A stretch of 64,000 nt of DNA from Clostridium formicaceticum. GTDB taxonomy: Bacteria > Bacillota > Clostridia > Peptostreptococcales > Natronincolaceae. A program made the position numbers and the translations under genes. This document shows positions 1-9,810 of the stretch, piece after piece (within the stretch, counting starts at the first letter, position 1; each line of letters opens with the position of its first letter). Below the pieces are notes generated by a model, which was not told the origin of the DNA, did not search any database, and saw nothing but the letters and a program-made list of their open reading frames with translations. The stretch spans positions 1,674,001-1,738,000 of the forward strand of contig NZ_CP017603.1 of assembly GCF_001854185.1 (NCBI RefSeq). Direction: 5' to 3'.

Positions 1-321
1 ATCCATATTTTTCCTTAGAAAGAAGCTTTCATATCTATTTTTTTTCCATGCAAAATAGCTGGCGCTAAAAAAGTAAAAGCCCCAGTAAAAGTTAAAATAA
101 TAGATATGAAGTTGGCAAATTTCTTTGGTTTTAGTTAACATGGAAATCACCCTTCGAAATAAAATGGTATGTTATATACTTATTGTATGTATTTAGCAAA
201 ATTAAGTATCAAATTGTTAGAAAATTTTAATCAAATTATAATGAAATTTTTTAAGTATGTCAATACAAATTTTTTTAAAACCTCATAAAAAATTTTAGTA
301 GAGATATTTTTAAATTTACTG
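1..321. other. AT-rich gap at window edge
   Basis: No gene can be supported here. On the minus strand two frames are open near the left edge: one starts at an ATG at 140 and runs off the window, the other has about 33 hydrophobic-rich codons and no start codon. Neither is convincing. The rest is very AT-rich upstream DNA of the trp operon. Confidence 0.4.
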
Positions 322-350
322 TTGACAGATAAAAGGAATCGTATTAAAAT
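322..350 (+). promoter_or_regulatory. sigma-A promoter of the trp/aro supraoperon
   Basis: TTGACA at 322-327, a 17-base spacer and TAAAAT at 345-350. Transcription would begin near 357, just before the T-box stem I. It is the only good promoter upstream of trpE. Confidence 0.75.
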
Positions 351-380
351 TTATAAAAAACATAATTTATCATAAATTCT

Positions 381-656
381 GAGATTGGAAAGAGTAGATG
401 AGCTCTGAAGCCAAAGCGAGTTGGGGATGGTGAAAGCCCGATGCAGATAGACTTATTGAATGGTTCCATGAGAAGCAGTGGGAAATCTTTAGAGAGTATC
501 ACTAGCCGTAGGTCTTACGTTATAAAGACAGGGTATCGAAATAGAAATCTATTTCCGTACCTGGAAGAGTGAGATGATATAGATCATCTAAAATAGGTGG
601 CAGCACGGAGTAGAAACATTTCGTCCTATAGGGGGATAGAAGTGTTTTTTTATTTC
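381..656 (+). promoter_or_regulatory. T-box riboswitch, tryptophan specifier
   Basis: This is a complete T-box leader. Stem I carries an AGTA element near 393 and the conserved distal part around 415-442. After GAA, the likely specifier triplet TGG (Trp) lies at 461-463. The T-box sequence AGGTGGCAGCACGG is at 595-608. A terminator hairpin follows (about 614-655, arms AAACATTTC/GAAGTGTTT, then a T-run). Uncharged tRNA-Trp should stabilise the antiterminator and allow transcription of trpE. The base after the specifier is T, which is less usual; the specifier is assigned from position and from the downstream trp genes. Confidence 0.88.
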
Positions 657-694
657 CCTATAACCTGCATCTGTTTTAGAGACGCTATATATCT

Positions 695-762
695 AATCAA
701 GGTGGCAACACGGAATCTAAAGCATTTCGTCCTTACTATGGGGATGAAGTGCTTTTTTTTAT
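695..762 (+). promoter_or_regulatory. second T-box antiterminator/terminator module
   Basis: A second T-box sequence, GGTGGCAACACGG, lies at about 701-713 and is followed by its own terminator (719-760, arms AAAGCATTTC/GAAGTGCTTT, then eight T). Only about 45 bases separate it from the first terminator, so it cannot have its own stem I. It therefore looks like a duplicated decision module served by the single stem I upstream, giving two serial checkpoints before trpE. Confidence 0.82.
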
Positions 763-780
763 AGAGAGGAGAAAAACACA

Positions 781-2247
781 ATGATTTATCCAACATATCA
801 CCAATTTAAAGACTTAAGCAAAACCTATAAAATGATCCCTATTTCCATGGAGATACAGGGAGATACCGAAACCCCTATTACCTTGTTTAAAAAGCTGTGT
901 AATACTGCCAATTGCTATCTATTAGAGAGCGTAGAAGGTGGAGAAAAGCGGGGAAGGTACTCTTACATTGGCAGAAAGCCCTTCATCATCATTAAAGGCA
1001 GAGACAATCAAGTAACCGTTGTGCGAAGAGATGCAACTTATGAGAAAAAGGGAAAAGAAATAGAAATTATCAAGGAAATTATGAAGGATTATGAAGCTCC
1101 CCAAATGGAAAATATGCCGGATTTTATTGGAGGCGGGGTAGGTTATATAGGCTATGATATTATAAGAAATTACGAGAAACTACCCTGTGTCAATGAGGAT
1201 GACATGCATCTTCCGCTGGTACATCTTTTAGTGGCAGAAGAAATTATTGTATATGACCATGTGAAACAAAAAATTAAGATTATCATCAATTTGCCCATAG
1301 AAGAAGAGATAGAAAAGCTCTACGAAAATGGCGTAAAAAGACTTAAAAAAATACAGGAGGAGATATTGAAGAATTTTCTTTTAATGGAGAGGAATGAAAG
1401 TGCTTCAGAGCTTCAATATAAGAGCAATGAAACAAAGGATAGTTTTATGGAAAAGGTAAGAAAAGCAAAAGCGTATATCAGAAATGGCGATATTTTTCAA
1501 GTTGTTTTGTCTCAGCGTTTACAGGTAAAAACCGAGCTATCTCCCTTTGAAGTCTATAGAAACCTGAGGAGTGTAAGCCCTTCTCCTTATTTATTTTATA
1601 TTGACTTTGGAGATTATCAGTTGACAGGATCATCACCAGAGCTTTTGGTAAAGGTAAAGGACCAAATCATAGAAACCTGCCCTATTGCAGGAACAAGGCC
1701 CAGAGGAAAAAATGCTGAAGAGGATGAGCTGTTGGCGAAGGATTTACTAGCAGATGAAAAAGAAAAAGCAGAACACCTTATGCTGGTGGATTTGGCGAGA
1801 AATGATATTGGTAAACTAGCGGAGTTTGGCAGCGTGGAGGTAAGCCAATATATGGAGGTCTGCAGATATTCCCATGTGATGCACATTGTATCAAATGTGA
1901 TTGGAAAGCTGAAAAAAAGATATGACATGTATGATGCTTTGGTGGCTTGTTTACCGGCAGGAACCCTATCGGGGGCGCCGAAGGTAAGGGCGATGGAAAT
2001 CATTGACGAACTAGAAAATAAAAAGCGAGGTATTTATGGCGGAGCTGTAGGTTATTTAGGTTTTAATGGCAACATGGATATGTGTATTGCCATTCGCAGC
2101 ATTGTATTTAAGGAGAAGCAAGCCTATCTTCAAGCGGGAGCTGGGATTGTAGCGGATTCCAATGAAGAAGAGGAATATAAAGAGACCCTAAGAAAGCTAG
2201 AAGGGCTGATGGTAACCATGAACAGATTGGAGGAGAGGGTAAGTTGA
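781..2247 (+). CDS. trpE: Anthranilate synthase component I
   Basis: TrpE joins chorismate and ammonia (from TrpG) to make anthranilate, the first committed step to tryptophan. At 488 residues it has the usual size. The N-terminal domain holds the tryptophan feedback motif LLES (47-50) with Ser61. The chorismate-binding domain fills about 225-480 and includes GAPKVRAMEI. The ATG start follows a strong AGAGAGGAG site 10 bases upstream and is the first gene after the tandem T-box. Its stop overlaps the TTG start of trpG, which fits translational coupling of the two subunits. I see no pabB-type features, so the trp assignment is firm. Confidence 0.97.
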   Translation: MIYPTYHQFKDLSKTYKMIPISMEIQGDTETPITLFKKLCNTANCYLLESVEGGEKRGRYSYIGRKPFIIIKGRDNQVTVVRRDATYEKKGKEIEIIKEIMKDYEAPQMENMPDFIGGGVGYIGYDIIRNYEKLPCVNEDDMHLPLVHLLVAEEIIVYDHVKQKIKIIINLPIEEEIEKLYENGVKRLKKIQEEILKNFLLMERNESASELQYKSNETKDSFMEKVRKAKAYIRNGDIFQVVLSQRLQVKTELSPFEVYRNLRSVSPSPYLFYIDFGDYQLTGSSPELLVKVKDQIIETCPIAGTRPRGKNAEEDELLAKDLLADEKEKAEHLMLVDLARNDIGKLAEFGSVEVSQYMEVCRYSHVMHIVSNVIGKLKKRYDMYDALVACLPAGTLSGAPKVRAMEIIDELENKKRGIYGGAVGYLGFNGNMDMCIAIRSIVFKEKQAYLQAGAGIVADSNEEEEYKETLRKLEGLMVTMNRLEERVS

Positions 2248-2813
2248 TTGCGATTATAGACAATTATGATTCTTTTACGTATAACCTTTATCAGTATATA
2301 GGAGAAATTGATCCAGATATTGAGGTCTTTAGAAATGATGCTATCGGTGTGGAAGCGCTAAAAGAGAAAAAGCCTTCCCATATTATTATTTCCCCGGGAC
2401 CAGGTTTTCCTGAAAATGCAGGTATTAGTGAAAATGTTATTGTGGAACTGGGAAAAGAAATCCCTATTTTAGGCATATGTCTTGGACATCAGGCGATAGG
2501 CGAGGTATTTGGTGGGAAAATTGTTCATGCAGAAGTATTGCTGCATGGAAAAACTTCTATGATTTCCCATGATGAAAGCAATTTATTTTCCGGCATTGCT
2601 AGTCCCTTAAAGGTGACACGCTATCATTCTTTGGTGGTGGAAAAGGAAAGCCTGCCAGAGGAATTGGTGGTGACTGCCAGGGGACCAGCAGGAGAAATTA
2701 TGGCACTACAGCATAAGGAATATCCGATTTTTGGTTTGCAGTTTCATCCAGAGTCCATTGCTACGGAGGAAGGCAAAAAAATTCTTGAAAATTTCTTGAA
2801 AATAGAAAAATAA
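2244..2813 (+). CDS. trpG: Anthranilate synthase component II (glutamine amidotransferase)
   Basis: This class I glutamine amidotransferase supplies ammonia to TrpE. The catalytic triad is visible: Cys79 in GICLGHQ, and His168 and Glu170 in FHPES. Its 189 residues match the stand-alone form, so trpG is not fused to trpD here. The start is a TTG that overlaps the trpE stop, placed 5 bases after GGAGGAGAGG. In many Firmicutes this subunit is shared with the folate pathway (PabA); the position inside the trp operon argues for a mainly tryptophan role, but sharing cannot be excluded. Confidence 0.95.
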   Translation: MIAIIDNYDSFTYNLYQYIGEIDPDIEVFRNDAIGVEALKEKKPSHIIISPGPGFPENAGISENVIVELGKEIPILGICLGHQAIGEVFGGKIVHAEVLLHGKTSMISHDESNLFSGIASPLKVTRYHSLVVEKESLPEELVVTARGPAGEIMALQHKEYPIFGLQFHPESIATEEGKKILENFLKIEK

Positions 2814-2848
2814 GCGGTTAGCGATTTAAACTGTCGGAGGTGTATAAA

Positions 2849-3868
2849 ATGATTCAGTTTGCTATTGATAAGGTGATAAAGAGACAACACTTGACAGAAG
2901 AGGAAATGATGAGGGTGATGCAAAGTATCATGGAGGGGGAAGCTACACCCTCCCAAATTGGTGGTTTTTTGGCGGCTTTGAGGATGAAGGGGGAAACAGT
3001 AGAGGAAATTACAGGAAGTGCTAGGGTGATGCGGGAAAAAGCATTAAAAGTGGATGTTGAAGGCTGTTATGCCATTGACACCTGTGGAACAGGAGGGGAT
3101 CATAGTAACACTTTCAATATATCTACTACAGTGGCTTTCATAGCCGCCGCTGCTGGTGTAACTGTGGTAAAGCATGGGAATCGCTCAGTAACCAGTAGTT
3201 GTGGCAGTGCGGATGTCTTGGAAAAATTAGGCGTAAACATTCAGTTAACCCCGGAAGAAGTAAAACGGTGCGTTGAGGAATTAAACATAGGTTTTATGTT
3301 TGCTCCTAATTTTCATCAAGCCATGAAGCATGCTGTTCTTCCAAGACGTGAATTAGGTATTCGAACCATATTTAATATACTAGGTCCTTTGACGAATCCA
3401 GCTGCTGTTCAAGGGCAGGTTTTAGGGGTCTTTGATGATTCCCTTACAGAAATTATGGCAGAGGTATTGCTGGGCCTAGGTGTAGAGAGGGCGATGGTGG
3501 TACATGGATTTGATGGCTTAGATGAAATCACCATCACCGATAAAACCAAAGTAAGCGAACTAAAAGATAAGAAAGTGACGACCTATGCTATTGATCCCAG
3601 AAAATTTGATATACCTTTAGCAGGTAAACAGGAAATACAAGGTGGGAATGTTGAGGAAAATGCAGAAATTCTTTTAAATGTCTTAAGGGGTGAGAGAGGA
3701 GGAAAAAGAAACATGGTTCTCTTAAATGCTGGTGCAGCGATTTATGTGGGTAAGGCAGCAAATTCTTTAGAAGAAGGGATTGATCAAGCTAGGGAAGTCA
3801 TTGATATGGGTTTAGCTTTAGATAAACTACATCAACTTATTGCTTTTAGTCAGGAGATGAAACAATGA
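2849..3868 (+). CDS. trpD: Anthranilate phosphoribosyltransferase
   Basis: TrpD transfers phosphoribose from PRPP to anthranilate. The glycine-rich PRPP loop DTCGTGGD is present near residues 76-83, followed by the KHGNRSVTSSCGSAD block, both typical of the family. The gene could open at a GTG at 2840, but that codon lies inside the GGAGG site. The ATG at 2849, eight bases after GGAGG, is the better start and gives 339 residues, the usual length. The last codons overlap trpC by four bases (ATGA), so the two are probably translationally coupled. Confidence 0.95.
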   Translation: MIQFAIDKVIKRQHLTEEEMMRVMQSIMEGEATPSQIGGFLAALRMKGETVEEITGSARVMREKALKVDVEGCYAIDTCGTGGDHSNTFNISTTVAFIAAAAGVTVVKHGNRSVTSSCGSADVLEKLGVNIQLTPEEVKRCVEELNIGFMFAPNFHQAMKHAVLPRRELGIRTIFNILGPLTNPAAVQGQVLGVFDDSLTEIMAEVLLGLGVERAMVVHGFDGLDEITITDKTKVSELKDKKVTTYAIDPRKFDIPLAGKQEIQGGNVEENAEILLNVLRGERGGKRNMVLLNAGAAIYVGKAANSLEEGIDQAREVIDMGLALDKLHQLIAFSQEMKQ

Positions 3869-4638
3869 TTTTAGATAAAATCGTGGACTATAAGAAAAAA
3901 AGGGTGGAGGAAGAAAAACAACAACTTCCTTTAGGGAAGCTGATGGAGGAATTGAGCTGTATTCATCCCCCTAGAAACTTTAAAAAGCTTCTAAGCAAGG
4001 AAAATCAATTGGCCATCATTGCAGAGATAAAAAAAGCCTCTCCTTCAAAAGGCGTTATCAGGGAAAACTTTGATCCTGTAGAAATTGCTGTTTGCTATGA
4101 GGAAAGTAAGGTGGAAGCTGTCTCGGTGCTGACGGAAGATAAGTTCTTTCAAGGAAATAATGCCTATCTAAAACAGGTGAGAAGCATTACCTCCTGTCCT
4201 CTGCTTAGAAAGGACTTCATCATAGAAGACTATCAAATTTATCAATCAAAACTGTTGGGGGCAGATGCCATTTTGTTGATTGCCGCAATATTGACGAAAC
4301 AACAGTTAGTAGATTTTCAAAAAATTGCGCAGGAAGTAGGACTTTATTGCCTGCTGGAGGTTCACAATGCAGAAGAATTAGAAAAGGTATTGGAGGCAGA
4401 GGGAGAAATCATTGGTATCAATAATAGGAACTTAAAAACCTTTAAAACCACCCTAAAGACCACAGAAAAACTGATGACCTCTATTCCAAAGGATAAAGTG
4501 ATTGTAAGTGAAAGTGGTATTCATACAAGACAAGACATGAAATTCCTACAGGCGTTAGGGGTGAATGCTGTTTTGATCGGAGAAGGTTTTATGGTAGCTG
4601 ATGATATAGGGAAAAAGATCAGAGAATTTAGGGGGTAA
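3865..4638 (+). CDS. trpC: Indole-3-glycerol phosphate synthase
   Basis: TrpC closes the pyrrole ring of CdRP to form indole-3-glycerol phosphate. It is a stand-alone TIM barrel of 257 residues. Conserved segments include AEIKKASPSKG (about residues 53-63, with the catalytic lysine), the LLRKDFI strand, INNRNL and SESGI near the phosphate-binding end. The ATG overlaps the stop of trpD as ATGA. It is separate from trpF, unlike the fused enterobacterial protein. Confidence 0.96.
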   Translation: MILDKIVDYKKKRVEEEKQQLPLGKLMEELSCIHPPRNFKKLLSKENQLAIIAEIKKASPSKGVIRENFDPVEIAVCYEESKVEAVSVLTEDKFFQGNNAYLKQVRSITSCPLLRKDFIIEDYQIYQSKLLGADAILLIAAILTKQQLVDFQKIAQEVGLYCLLEVHNAEELEKVLEAEGEIIGINNRNLKTFKTTLKTTEKLMTSIPKDKVIVSESGIHTRQDMKFLQALGVNAVLIGEGFMVADDIGKKIREFRG

Positions 4639-4642
4639 AACA

Positions 4643-5245
4643 ATGACGGCAATTAAGATATGTGGGTTGACAAGGGAGGAAGATATAGGCTATGTCAATC
4701 AGTTAAAGCCGGATTATGTGGGTTTTGTCTTTGCAGAGAGTAAAAGAAAAGTCACAAAGGAGAAGGCAAAAAATTTGATACAGGGTTTGGAGAAGCAGAT
4801 TAAGACCGTAGGAGTTTTTGTAAATACCTCTATAGAGGAAGTCAAAGAAATTGCCGCATATTGTGATTTAGATATATTACAGCTTCATGGGGAGGAAAAC
4901 CCAAGCTATATAAATGCTTTTTCTCAGAAGGTATGGAAATCTTTTAGGATTAAAAATGTAGATGGCTTAAAACAATTAGAAAAGTATACTACGGAAGGCT
5001 ATCTTCTGGACACCTATGTGGAGGGAGCATATGGGGGTACAGGTAAGACTTTAGACTGGACTGCTATTGCACCACTGCCCCAAAACAAGCCCATTATCTT
5101 GGCAGGAGGACTTACCCCAGAAAACGTAGAAGGAGCAGTAAAAATTCTTAGGCCCTATGCTGTGGATGTAAGCAGCGGGGTAGAGAGCAGTGGTTACAAA
5201 GACTATGAGAAAATAGAAAAATTTATAAGAAAGGTGAGGCGATAG
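4643..5245 (+). CDS. trpF: Phosphoribosylanthranilate isomerase
   Basis: TrpF isomerises phosphoribosyl-anthranilate to CdRP, the substrate of TrpC. The 200-residue protein shows the N-terminal KICGLT motif with the catalytic cysteine, DYVGFVFA, and the C-terminal [10 protein letters not shown] and VDVSSGVE phosphate-binding segments. It starts four bases after trpC, with a GGGGG-type ribosome site inside the trpC end. The order trpC-trpF-trpB-trpA is the common Firmicute arrangement. Confidence 0.95.
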   Translation: MTAIKICGLTREEDIGYVNQLKPDYVGFVFAESKRKVTKEKAKNLIQGLEKQIKTVGVFVNTSIEEVKEIAAYCDLDILQLHGEENPSYINAFSQKVWKSFRIKNVDGLKQLEKYTTEGYLLDTYVEGAYGGTGKTLDWTAIAPLPQNKPIILAGGLTPENVEGAVKILRPYAVDVSSGVESSGYKDYEKIEKFIRKVRR

Positions 5246-5246
5246 T

Positions 5247-6446
5247 ATGGTGACAAAAACACTACCTAAAAAGTTTGGTGCCTTTGGAGGGCAGTTTGTT
5301 CCTGAAACTTTAATGAATGCATTGATTGAACTAGAGGAGGCCTTTATCAAAGCAAAGGAAGATAAAGCATTTGAAGAAGCATATCAATATTATGTACAGG
5401 AATATTCCGGAAGACCGACACCTTTATACTATGCAGAAAATCTTACAAGAAAATTAGGTGGGGGAAAAATTTATCTTAAGCGGGAGGATTTAAATCATAC
5501 CGGAGCCCATAAAATTAACAATGTTATAGGTCAGGTGTTATTAGCACGAAGGATGGGTAAAAAGAGAATTATTGCCGAAACGGGGGCAGGACAGCATGGT
5601 GTGGCTACCGCCACCATATGTGCTATGTTTGATTTGCAATGTGAGGTTTATATGGGACAGGAGGATGTAGAGCGGCAAGCCCTCAATGTATTTAAGATGG
5701 AAATGCTGGGAGCAAAGGTGAGGTCTGTGACTTCTGGAACTGCCACTTTAAAGGATGCTACCAATGAAGCAATAAGGGATTGGGTAGCCAATGTGGAGAA
5801 TACTTTTTATGTGATAGGGTCTGTGATGGGTCCTCATCCTTATCCCACCATGGTGAGGGATTTCCAAAGAATTGTTGGCGATGAAGTAAAGCAGCAAATC
5901 CTTCAAAAAGAAGGAAGACTACCGGATTATTTAGTGGCCTGCGTTGGTGGTGGAAGTAATGCTATGGGATTGTTTTATCCTTTTATTGAAGATAAGGAAG
6001 TAAAAATGTATGGGGTGGAGGCAGCCGGCTTGGGTGTGAACACCGAACATCACGCTGCCACCATAACAAAGGGTTCTATAGGGGTCATTCATGGGATGAT
6101 GACCTATCTACTACAAGATGATCATGGTCAGATTACACCAGCATACTCTATATCAGCGGGACTAGACTATCCTGGCATTGGACCGGAACACGCTTATTTT
6201 CATCAAACTGGAAGGGTACAATATGAAGCCATCACCGATGATGAAGCTGTAGAGGCTTTTCAATATTTAACCAAGATAGAAGGGATTATTCCAGCCTTGG
6301 AAAGCGCCCATGCCATTGCTTATCTGATGAAACTGGCGGCTAACACAAAAAAAGAAGAAATTCTTGTAGTCAACTTGTCCGGCAGAGGGGATAAGGATAT
6401 GCATACCATACGAAAAGTATTAGGAGGAAAAGAAGATGAAGAGTAG
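5247..6446 (+). CDS. trpB: Tryptophan synthase beta subunit
   Basis: TrpB condenses indole and serine using PLP. The PLP lysine is Lys89 in [17 protein letters not shown], which binds the cofactor phosphate, and the C-terminal NLSGRGDKD are also present. At 399 residues it is the classical TrpB1 type, which works in complex with TrpA encoded next door. The ATG is one base after the trpF stop, with AAGGTGAGG just upstream. Its 3' end overlaps trpA by 11 bases. Confidence 0.97.
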   Translation: MVTKTLPKKFGAFGGQFVPETLMNALIELEEAFIKAKEDKAFEEAYQYYVQEYSGRPTPLYYAENLTRKLGGGKIYLKREDLNHTGAHKINNVIGQVLLARRMGKKRIIAETGAGQHGVATATICAMFDLQCEVYMGQEDVERQALNVFKMEMLGAKVRSVTSGTATLKDATNEAIRDWVANVENTFYVIGSVMGPHPYPTMVRDFQRIVGDEVKQQILQKEGRLPDYLVACVGGGSNAMGLFYPFIEDKEVKMYGVEAAGLGVNTEHHAATITKGSIGVIHGMMTYLLQDDHGQITPAYSISAGLDYPGIGPEHAYFHQTGRVQYEAITDDEAVEAFQYLTKIEGIIPALESAHAIAYLMKLAANTKKEEILVVNLSGRGDKDMHTIRKVLGGKEDEE

Positions 6447-7236
6447 AATAACGAAAAAATTTCAAGGGTTAAAGGAAGAAAATAAAAAAGCATTGATCAC
6501 CTATGTTACTGCAGGAGATCCTGATTTAGATACCACCTATCATCTTGTATTGGAGATGGAAAGAGCAGGGGCGGATATCATTGAACTAGGAATCCCCTAC
6601 TCTGATCCTTTGGCAGATGGACCGGTGATTCAGAGGGCGGCTGAGAGAGCCTTAAAGGCAGGAGCAAACATCACCTCTATTTTTCAGTTGGTAGCAAAAC
6701 TTAGGGAAAAAACCCAGATTCCCCTCGTATTTTTAGTGTATTATAACTGTGTGTTTAAATATGGCATGGAAAGATTTTTGGACAATTGCCGCCAAAGCGG
6801 TATAGATGGGTTAGTCATACCAGATTTGCCTTTAGAGGAAAGAAAAGAGCTACAGGAGATGATGAAGGATTATCCCATTGATTTGATTCCCTTAGTAGCA
6901 CCCACCTCAGAAGGTCGTATAGAAGAAATTGTTAAGGATACAGAAGGATTTATTTACTGCATTTCTTCTACGGGGGTGACAGGAACAAGGCAGGGTTTTG
7001 AGATAAATTTGGATAATTTCCTACAAAAGGTAAGAAAATATACTGATGTACCTTTAGCTCTGGGTTTTGGTATATCTACCCCTGAAATGATAGAAAGTCT
7101 AAAACACCTCTGCGATGGACTCATTGTAGGGAGTGCTATTATAGAAAAAATAGAAGAAGGAATTCAAAAGGGCAATATAAAGGAAAAAGTGTATGCTTTT
7201 ACGAAAAAATTAGATGAGGCAAAAAACATTGCTTGA
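6436..7236 (+). CDS. trpA: Tryptophan synthase alpha subunit
   Basis: TrpA splits indole-3-glycerol phosphate and channels indole to TrpB. The catalytic acids are Glu50 and Asp61 within [14 protein letters not shown]. The phosphate-binding end shows GFGIS and GLIVGSAI. Length (266 residues) is normal. The start lies within the end of trpB after AGGAGG, so the two subunits are likely made in step. It is the last trp gene; a 144-base gap with a possible internal promoter follows before tyrA. Confidence 0.96.
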   Translation: MKSRITKKFQGLKEENKKALITYVTAGDPDLDTTYHLVLEMERAGADIIELGIPYSDPLADGPVIQRAAERALKAGANITSIFQLVAKLREKTQIPLVFLVYYNCVFKYGMERFLDNCRQSGIDGLVIPDLPLEERKELQEMMKDYPIDLIPLVAPTSEGRIEEIVKDTEGFIYCISSTGVTGTRQGFEINLDNFLQKVRKYTDVPLALGFGISTPEMIESLKHLCDGLIVGSAIIEKIEEGIQKGNIKEKVYAFTKKLDEAKNIA

Positions 7237-7261
7237 CAACTGCTATAATATTCAGTAAAGT
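7233..7261 (+). promoter_or_regulatory. possible internal promoter before tyrA
   Basis: TTGACA at 7233-7238, which overlaps the end of trpA, a 17-base spacer and TAAAGT at 7256-7261. It could allow tyrA and the following aro genes to be expressed when the Trp T-box keeps the trp genes off. No terminator is seen after trpA, so read-through is also expected. Confidence 0.5.
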
Positions 7262-7380
7262 ATTTAATTAAAATAAGTGTGACTGTAATTATGGCTTAAG
7301 TTAACGCTAATGATAAAATGATAAGGTTTTAGCAGTTTTTACAGGATAAGCAGATCATCAGATAAAAGGGGAGAAGGAAG

Positions 7381-8508
7381 ATGCAGAAGTTTCAAAGGAT
7401 TGTCATCATAGGCATGGGATTGATAGGAGGATCTATGGCACTGGCTTTAAAAAAGTCAGGATTTGAAGGTGAAATTATCGGTTATGATGTGTCAAAGGAC
7501 ACTTTAGAAGAAGCAAAGATCCTTAGAGCCATAGATACTTCCTGTGCAGACCCTAAAGAAGCAGTGAAGGACGCGAATTTAGTCGTGATGGCTGTGCCGG
7601 TAGGATATTATGCTGAAATTTTTAAAGAAATTGCTCCTTTTTTACCTGAGAATGTTGTTGTTACCGATGTAGGCAGTGTGAAGGGTTATGTGGAAGATGT
7701 AGTGGATGCTTATTTGCCAAGGGATATTCAATTTTTAGGGGGACATCCTATGGCGGGTTCAGAAAAGGGAGGGCTTGGAGCCTCTAGTCCTTCCCTTTAT
7801 GAAAATGCCTACTACTTTTTAACGCCGAATAAAAATACTACTGAAGATACGATTGCAGCCTTAGAAGCTTTGATTAGAAATATGGGGGCATTCCCGGTGG
7901 TTGTGGCTGCTGATGAGCATGATAAAATTGTGGCACAAATCAGTCATATGCCACATTTAGTAGCGGTGCTTCTGGCAAACACTTTGGAACGACGCAACAG
8001 CATCTGCTATACACCCTTTGTAGGAGGAGGTTTTCGAGATACTACAAGGATTGCTGCAGGAAACCCTCACATGTGGCGGGATATTTTCTTCTACAATCAA
8101 AGAGAAATATTAGAGGGAATAGAGGTTTTGGAGGTAATGTTGAAGGAGTTTAAGGAAATATTGAGGCAAGAGAGAACGGAAGAAGTGCTGGATACCTTAA
8201 AAAAGGCTAAGACCATCCGTGATGCTATTCCTTTAGGGGCTAGGGATTATATACCTCCTCTGTACGAACTGATTGTTGACGTAGAGGATCGCCCTGGGGT
8301 GTTAGGGGAATTAACGCAACTTATTGGAGATAATTATATTAACATAAAAGAAATTGAAATACTTCATGCTAGAGAAGGAGAGAGGGGAGCAGTAAGAATT
8401 GCTCTGTCTTCTAAAGAAGGACAGGAAAAAGCCTTTGATCTTTTGAAAAACGGAGGATTTCCCTTAACTTATCGTAAAGGAGAGAGTGAAGATGTTGGCA
8501 ACCAGTAA
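7381..8508 (+). CDS. tyrA: Prephenate dehydrogenase with ACT domain
   Basis: TyrA oxidises prephenate to 4-hydroxyphenylpyruvate for tyrosine synthesis. An NAD-binding Rossmann motif, GMGLIGGS, is at about residues 11-18. The catalytic region contains GGHPMAGSEKGG and SHMPHLVA. A C-terminal ACT domain (about 300-370, from YELIVDVEDRPG) is the likely site of feedback control by an aromatic amino acid. The ATG follows GGGGAGAAGG. Its 3' end overlaps aroA by 17 bases. At 375 residues it is the Bacillus-type stand-alone enzyme, not a chorismate mutase fusion. Confidence 0.94.
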   Translation: MQKFQRIVIIGMGLIGGSMALALKKSGFEGEIIGYDVSKDTLEEAKILRAIDTSCADPKEAVKDANLVVMAVPVGYYAEIFKEIAPFLPENVVVTDVGSVKGYVEDVVDAYLPRDIQFLGGHPMAGSEKGGLGASSPSLYENAYYFLTPNKNTTEDTIAALEALIRNMGAFPVVVAADEHDKIVAQISHMPHLVAVLLANTLERRNSICYTPFVGGGFRDTTRIAAGNPHMWRDIFFYNQREILEGIEVLEVMLKEFKEILRQERTEEVLDTLKKAKTIRDAIPLGARDYIPPLYELIVDVEDRPGVLGELTQLIGDNYINIKEIEILHAREGERGAVRIALSSKEGQEKAFDLLKNGGFPLTYRKGESEDVGNQ

Positions 8509-9772
8509 AATCAATAAAATTCAAGGAAAAATAACGGTGCCGGGAGATAAATCCATTTCCCATAGGGCTGTCATGTTATCCAGTATTAGTAAAGGGGTTA
8601 GTAGAATTCAAGGTTTTTTAAGGGGTGAGGATTGTCTTAGTACCATAGCTTGTTTTCGAGGCCTAGGCATTGAAATTGAAGATAAAGGGAAGGAAATCAT
8701 CCTTCAAGGAAAGGGTCTTCATGGCTTAAAGGAGCCGGCAGATGTGTTAGATGCAGGAAATTCCGGTACTACAATGCGACTTCTTTCAGGTATATTGGCG
8801 GGACAGGAGTTTTTGACGATTGTTACGGGAGATGGTTCTTTAAGAAAACGACCTATGGCAAGAGTGGCTGTACCTTTAAGAAAAATGGGGGCCACCATTG
8901 AAGGGAGAGACAATGGCAATCTAGCACCTTTAGTGATAAGAGGAGGAAATTTAAAGGCAATAGATTATACTTCTCCTGTTTCGAGTGCGCAAGTGAAGTC
9001 AGCGATATTATTGGCGGGATTATACAGTGGAGGAAAGACCATTGTAAGGGAAGAGATTACTTCAAGAGATCATACGGAAAAAATGTTGAAATCTCTAGGA
9101 GCAAAGATTACAACAGAAGCAGGTAAGGTGACGGTAGAAAGGTCAGAACTTTATAGCCAAGGTGAGATAGAGGTGCCAGGGGATATTTCATCTGCTGCCT
9201 TTTTTATGGCGGCGGCAGCAGCTATACCAGGGTCTCACCTGATTATTGAAAAAGTGGGGTTGAATCCTACAAGAACAGGAATTATTGATGTTTTAAAGGA
9301 AATGGGAGCAGAAATTGAAATAGATAATGTTTTTACCAGCGGTGGCGAAGAAATTGGTGATATTATCATAAAAGGAAAAAAACTACAGGGTACTAGCATA
9401 GGAAAAGAAATTATGCCTAGATTAATCGATGAGATCCCTGTCATAGCAGTAATTGCCGCAGTAGCAGAGGGGAAAACCATGATTACTGGGGCAGAAGAAT
9501 TAAAAGTGAAGGAATCCAATCGTATTACCTCTATGGTAACGGAGATGAAAAAATTAGGTATCCGAGTAACAGAGTTACCGGATGGCATGGAAATAGAAGG
9601 AAACAATCAAATAAGCGGTGGTGTGGTAGAAAGTTATGGAGATCATCGGATTGCTATGGCTATGGCGATTGCTGGATTATTTGCCAATGATTCTGTGGAA
9701 ATAAATGATAGTGCGTGTATTGCTGTATCTTTTCCAGAGTTCGAAGAGACACTAAAACAAGTTGCTAAATAA
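8492..9772 (+). CDS. aroA: EPSP synthase (3-phosphoshikimate 1-carboxyvinyltransferase)
   Basis: The enzyme joins shikimate-3-phosphate and PEP to form EPSP. The N-terminal PGDKSISHRA motif, DAGNSGTTMR near residue 90, the RDHTEKM helix and SYGDHRIAMA are all conserved. An in-frame GTG at 8486 is nearly on top of the AAAGGAGAG site, so the ATG at 8492 is preferred and gives 426 residues. The gene overlaps tyrA, as in a tightly packed operon. A glycine at the LDAGNSGTT position is present; I make no claim on inhibitor sensitivity class. Confidence 0.95.
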   Translation: MLATSKINKIQGKITVPGDKSISHRAVMLSSISKGVSRIQGFLRGEDCLSTIACFRGLGIEIEDKGKEIILQGKGLHGLKEPADVLDAGNSGTTMRLLSGILAGQEFLTIVTGDGSLRKRPMARVAVPLRKMGATIEGRDNGNLAPLVIRGGNLKAIDYTSPVSSAQVKSAILLAGLYSGGKTIVREEITSRDHTEKMLKSLGAKITTEAGKVTVERSELYSQGEIEVPGDISSAAFFMAAAAAIPGSHLIIEKVGLNPTRTGIIDVLKEMGAEIEIDNVFTSGGEEIGDIIIKGKKLQGTSIGKEIMPRLIDEIPVIAVIAAVAEGKTMITGAEELKVKESNRITSMVTEMKKLGIRVTELPDGMEIEGNNQISGGVVESYGDHRIAMAMAIAGLFANDSVEINDSACIAVSFPEFEETLKQVAK

Positions 9773-9810
9773 CTAAACATGGCTACTGCGACAGAAAAGA
9801 GGGGGATAAG

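Noticed and set aside
1-140. Open minus-strand frames at the left edge, one with an ATG at 140 running off the window and one short hydrophobic frame ending near 21.
   Set aside because: The ATG frame is not protein-like, and the hydrophobic frame has no start codon. A single-base shift would join them, but too little sequence is present to judge.
2840-2848. GTG start for trpD at 2840.
   Set aside because: It overlaps the GGAGG ribosome site; the ATG at 2849 has proper spacing. The same logic moved the starts of aroA, the chemoreceptor, feoA, rdgB, the hydrogenase large subunit, hypF, hypE, lipB and others.
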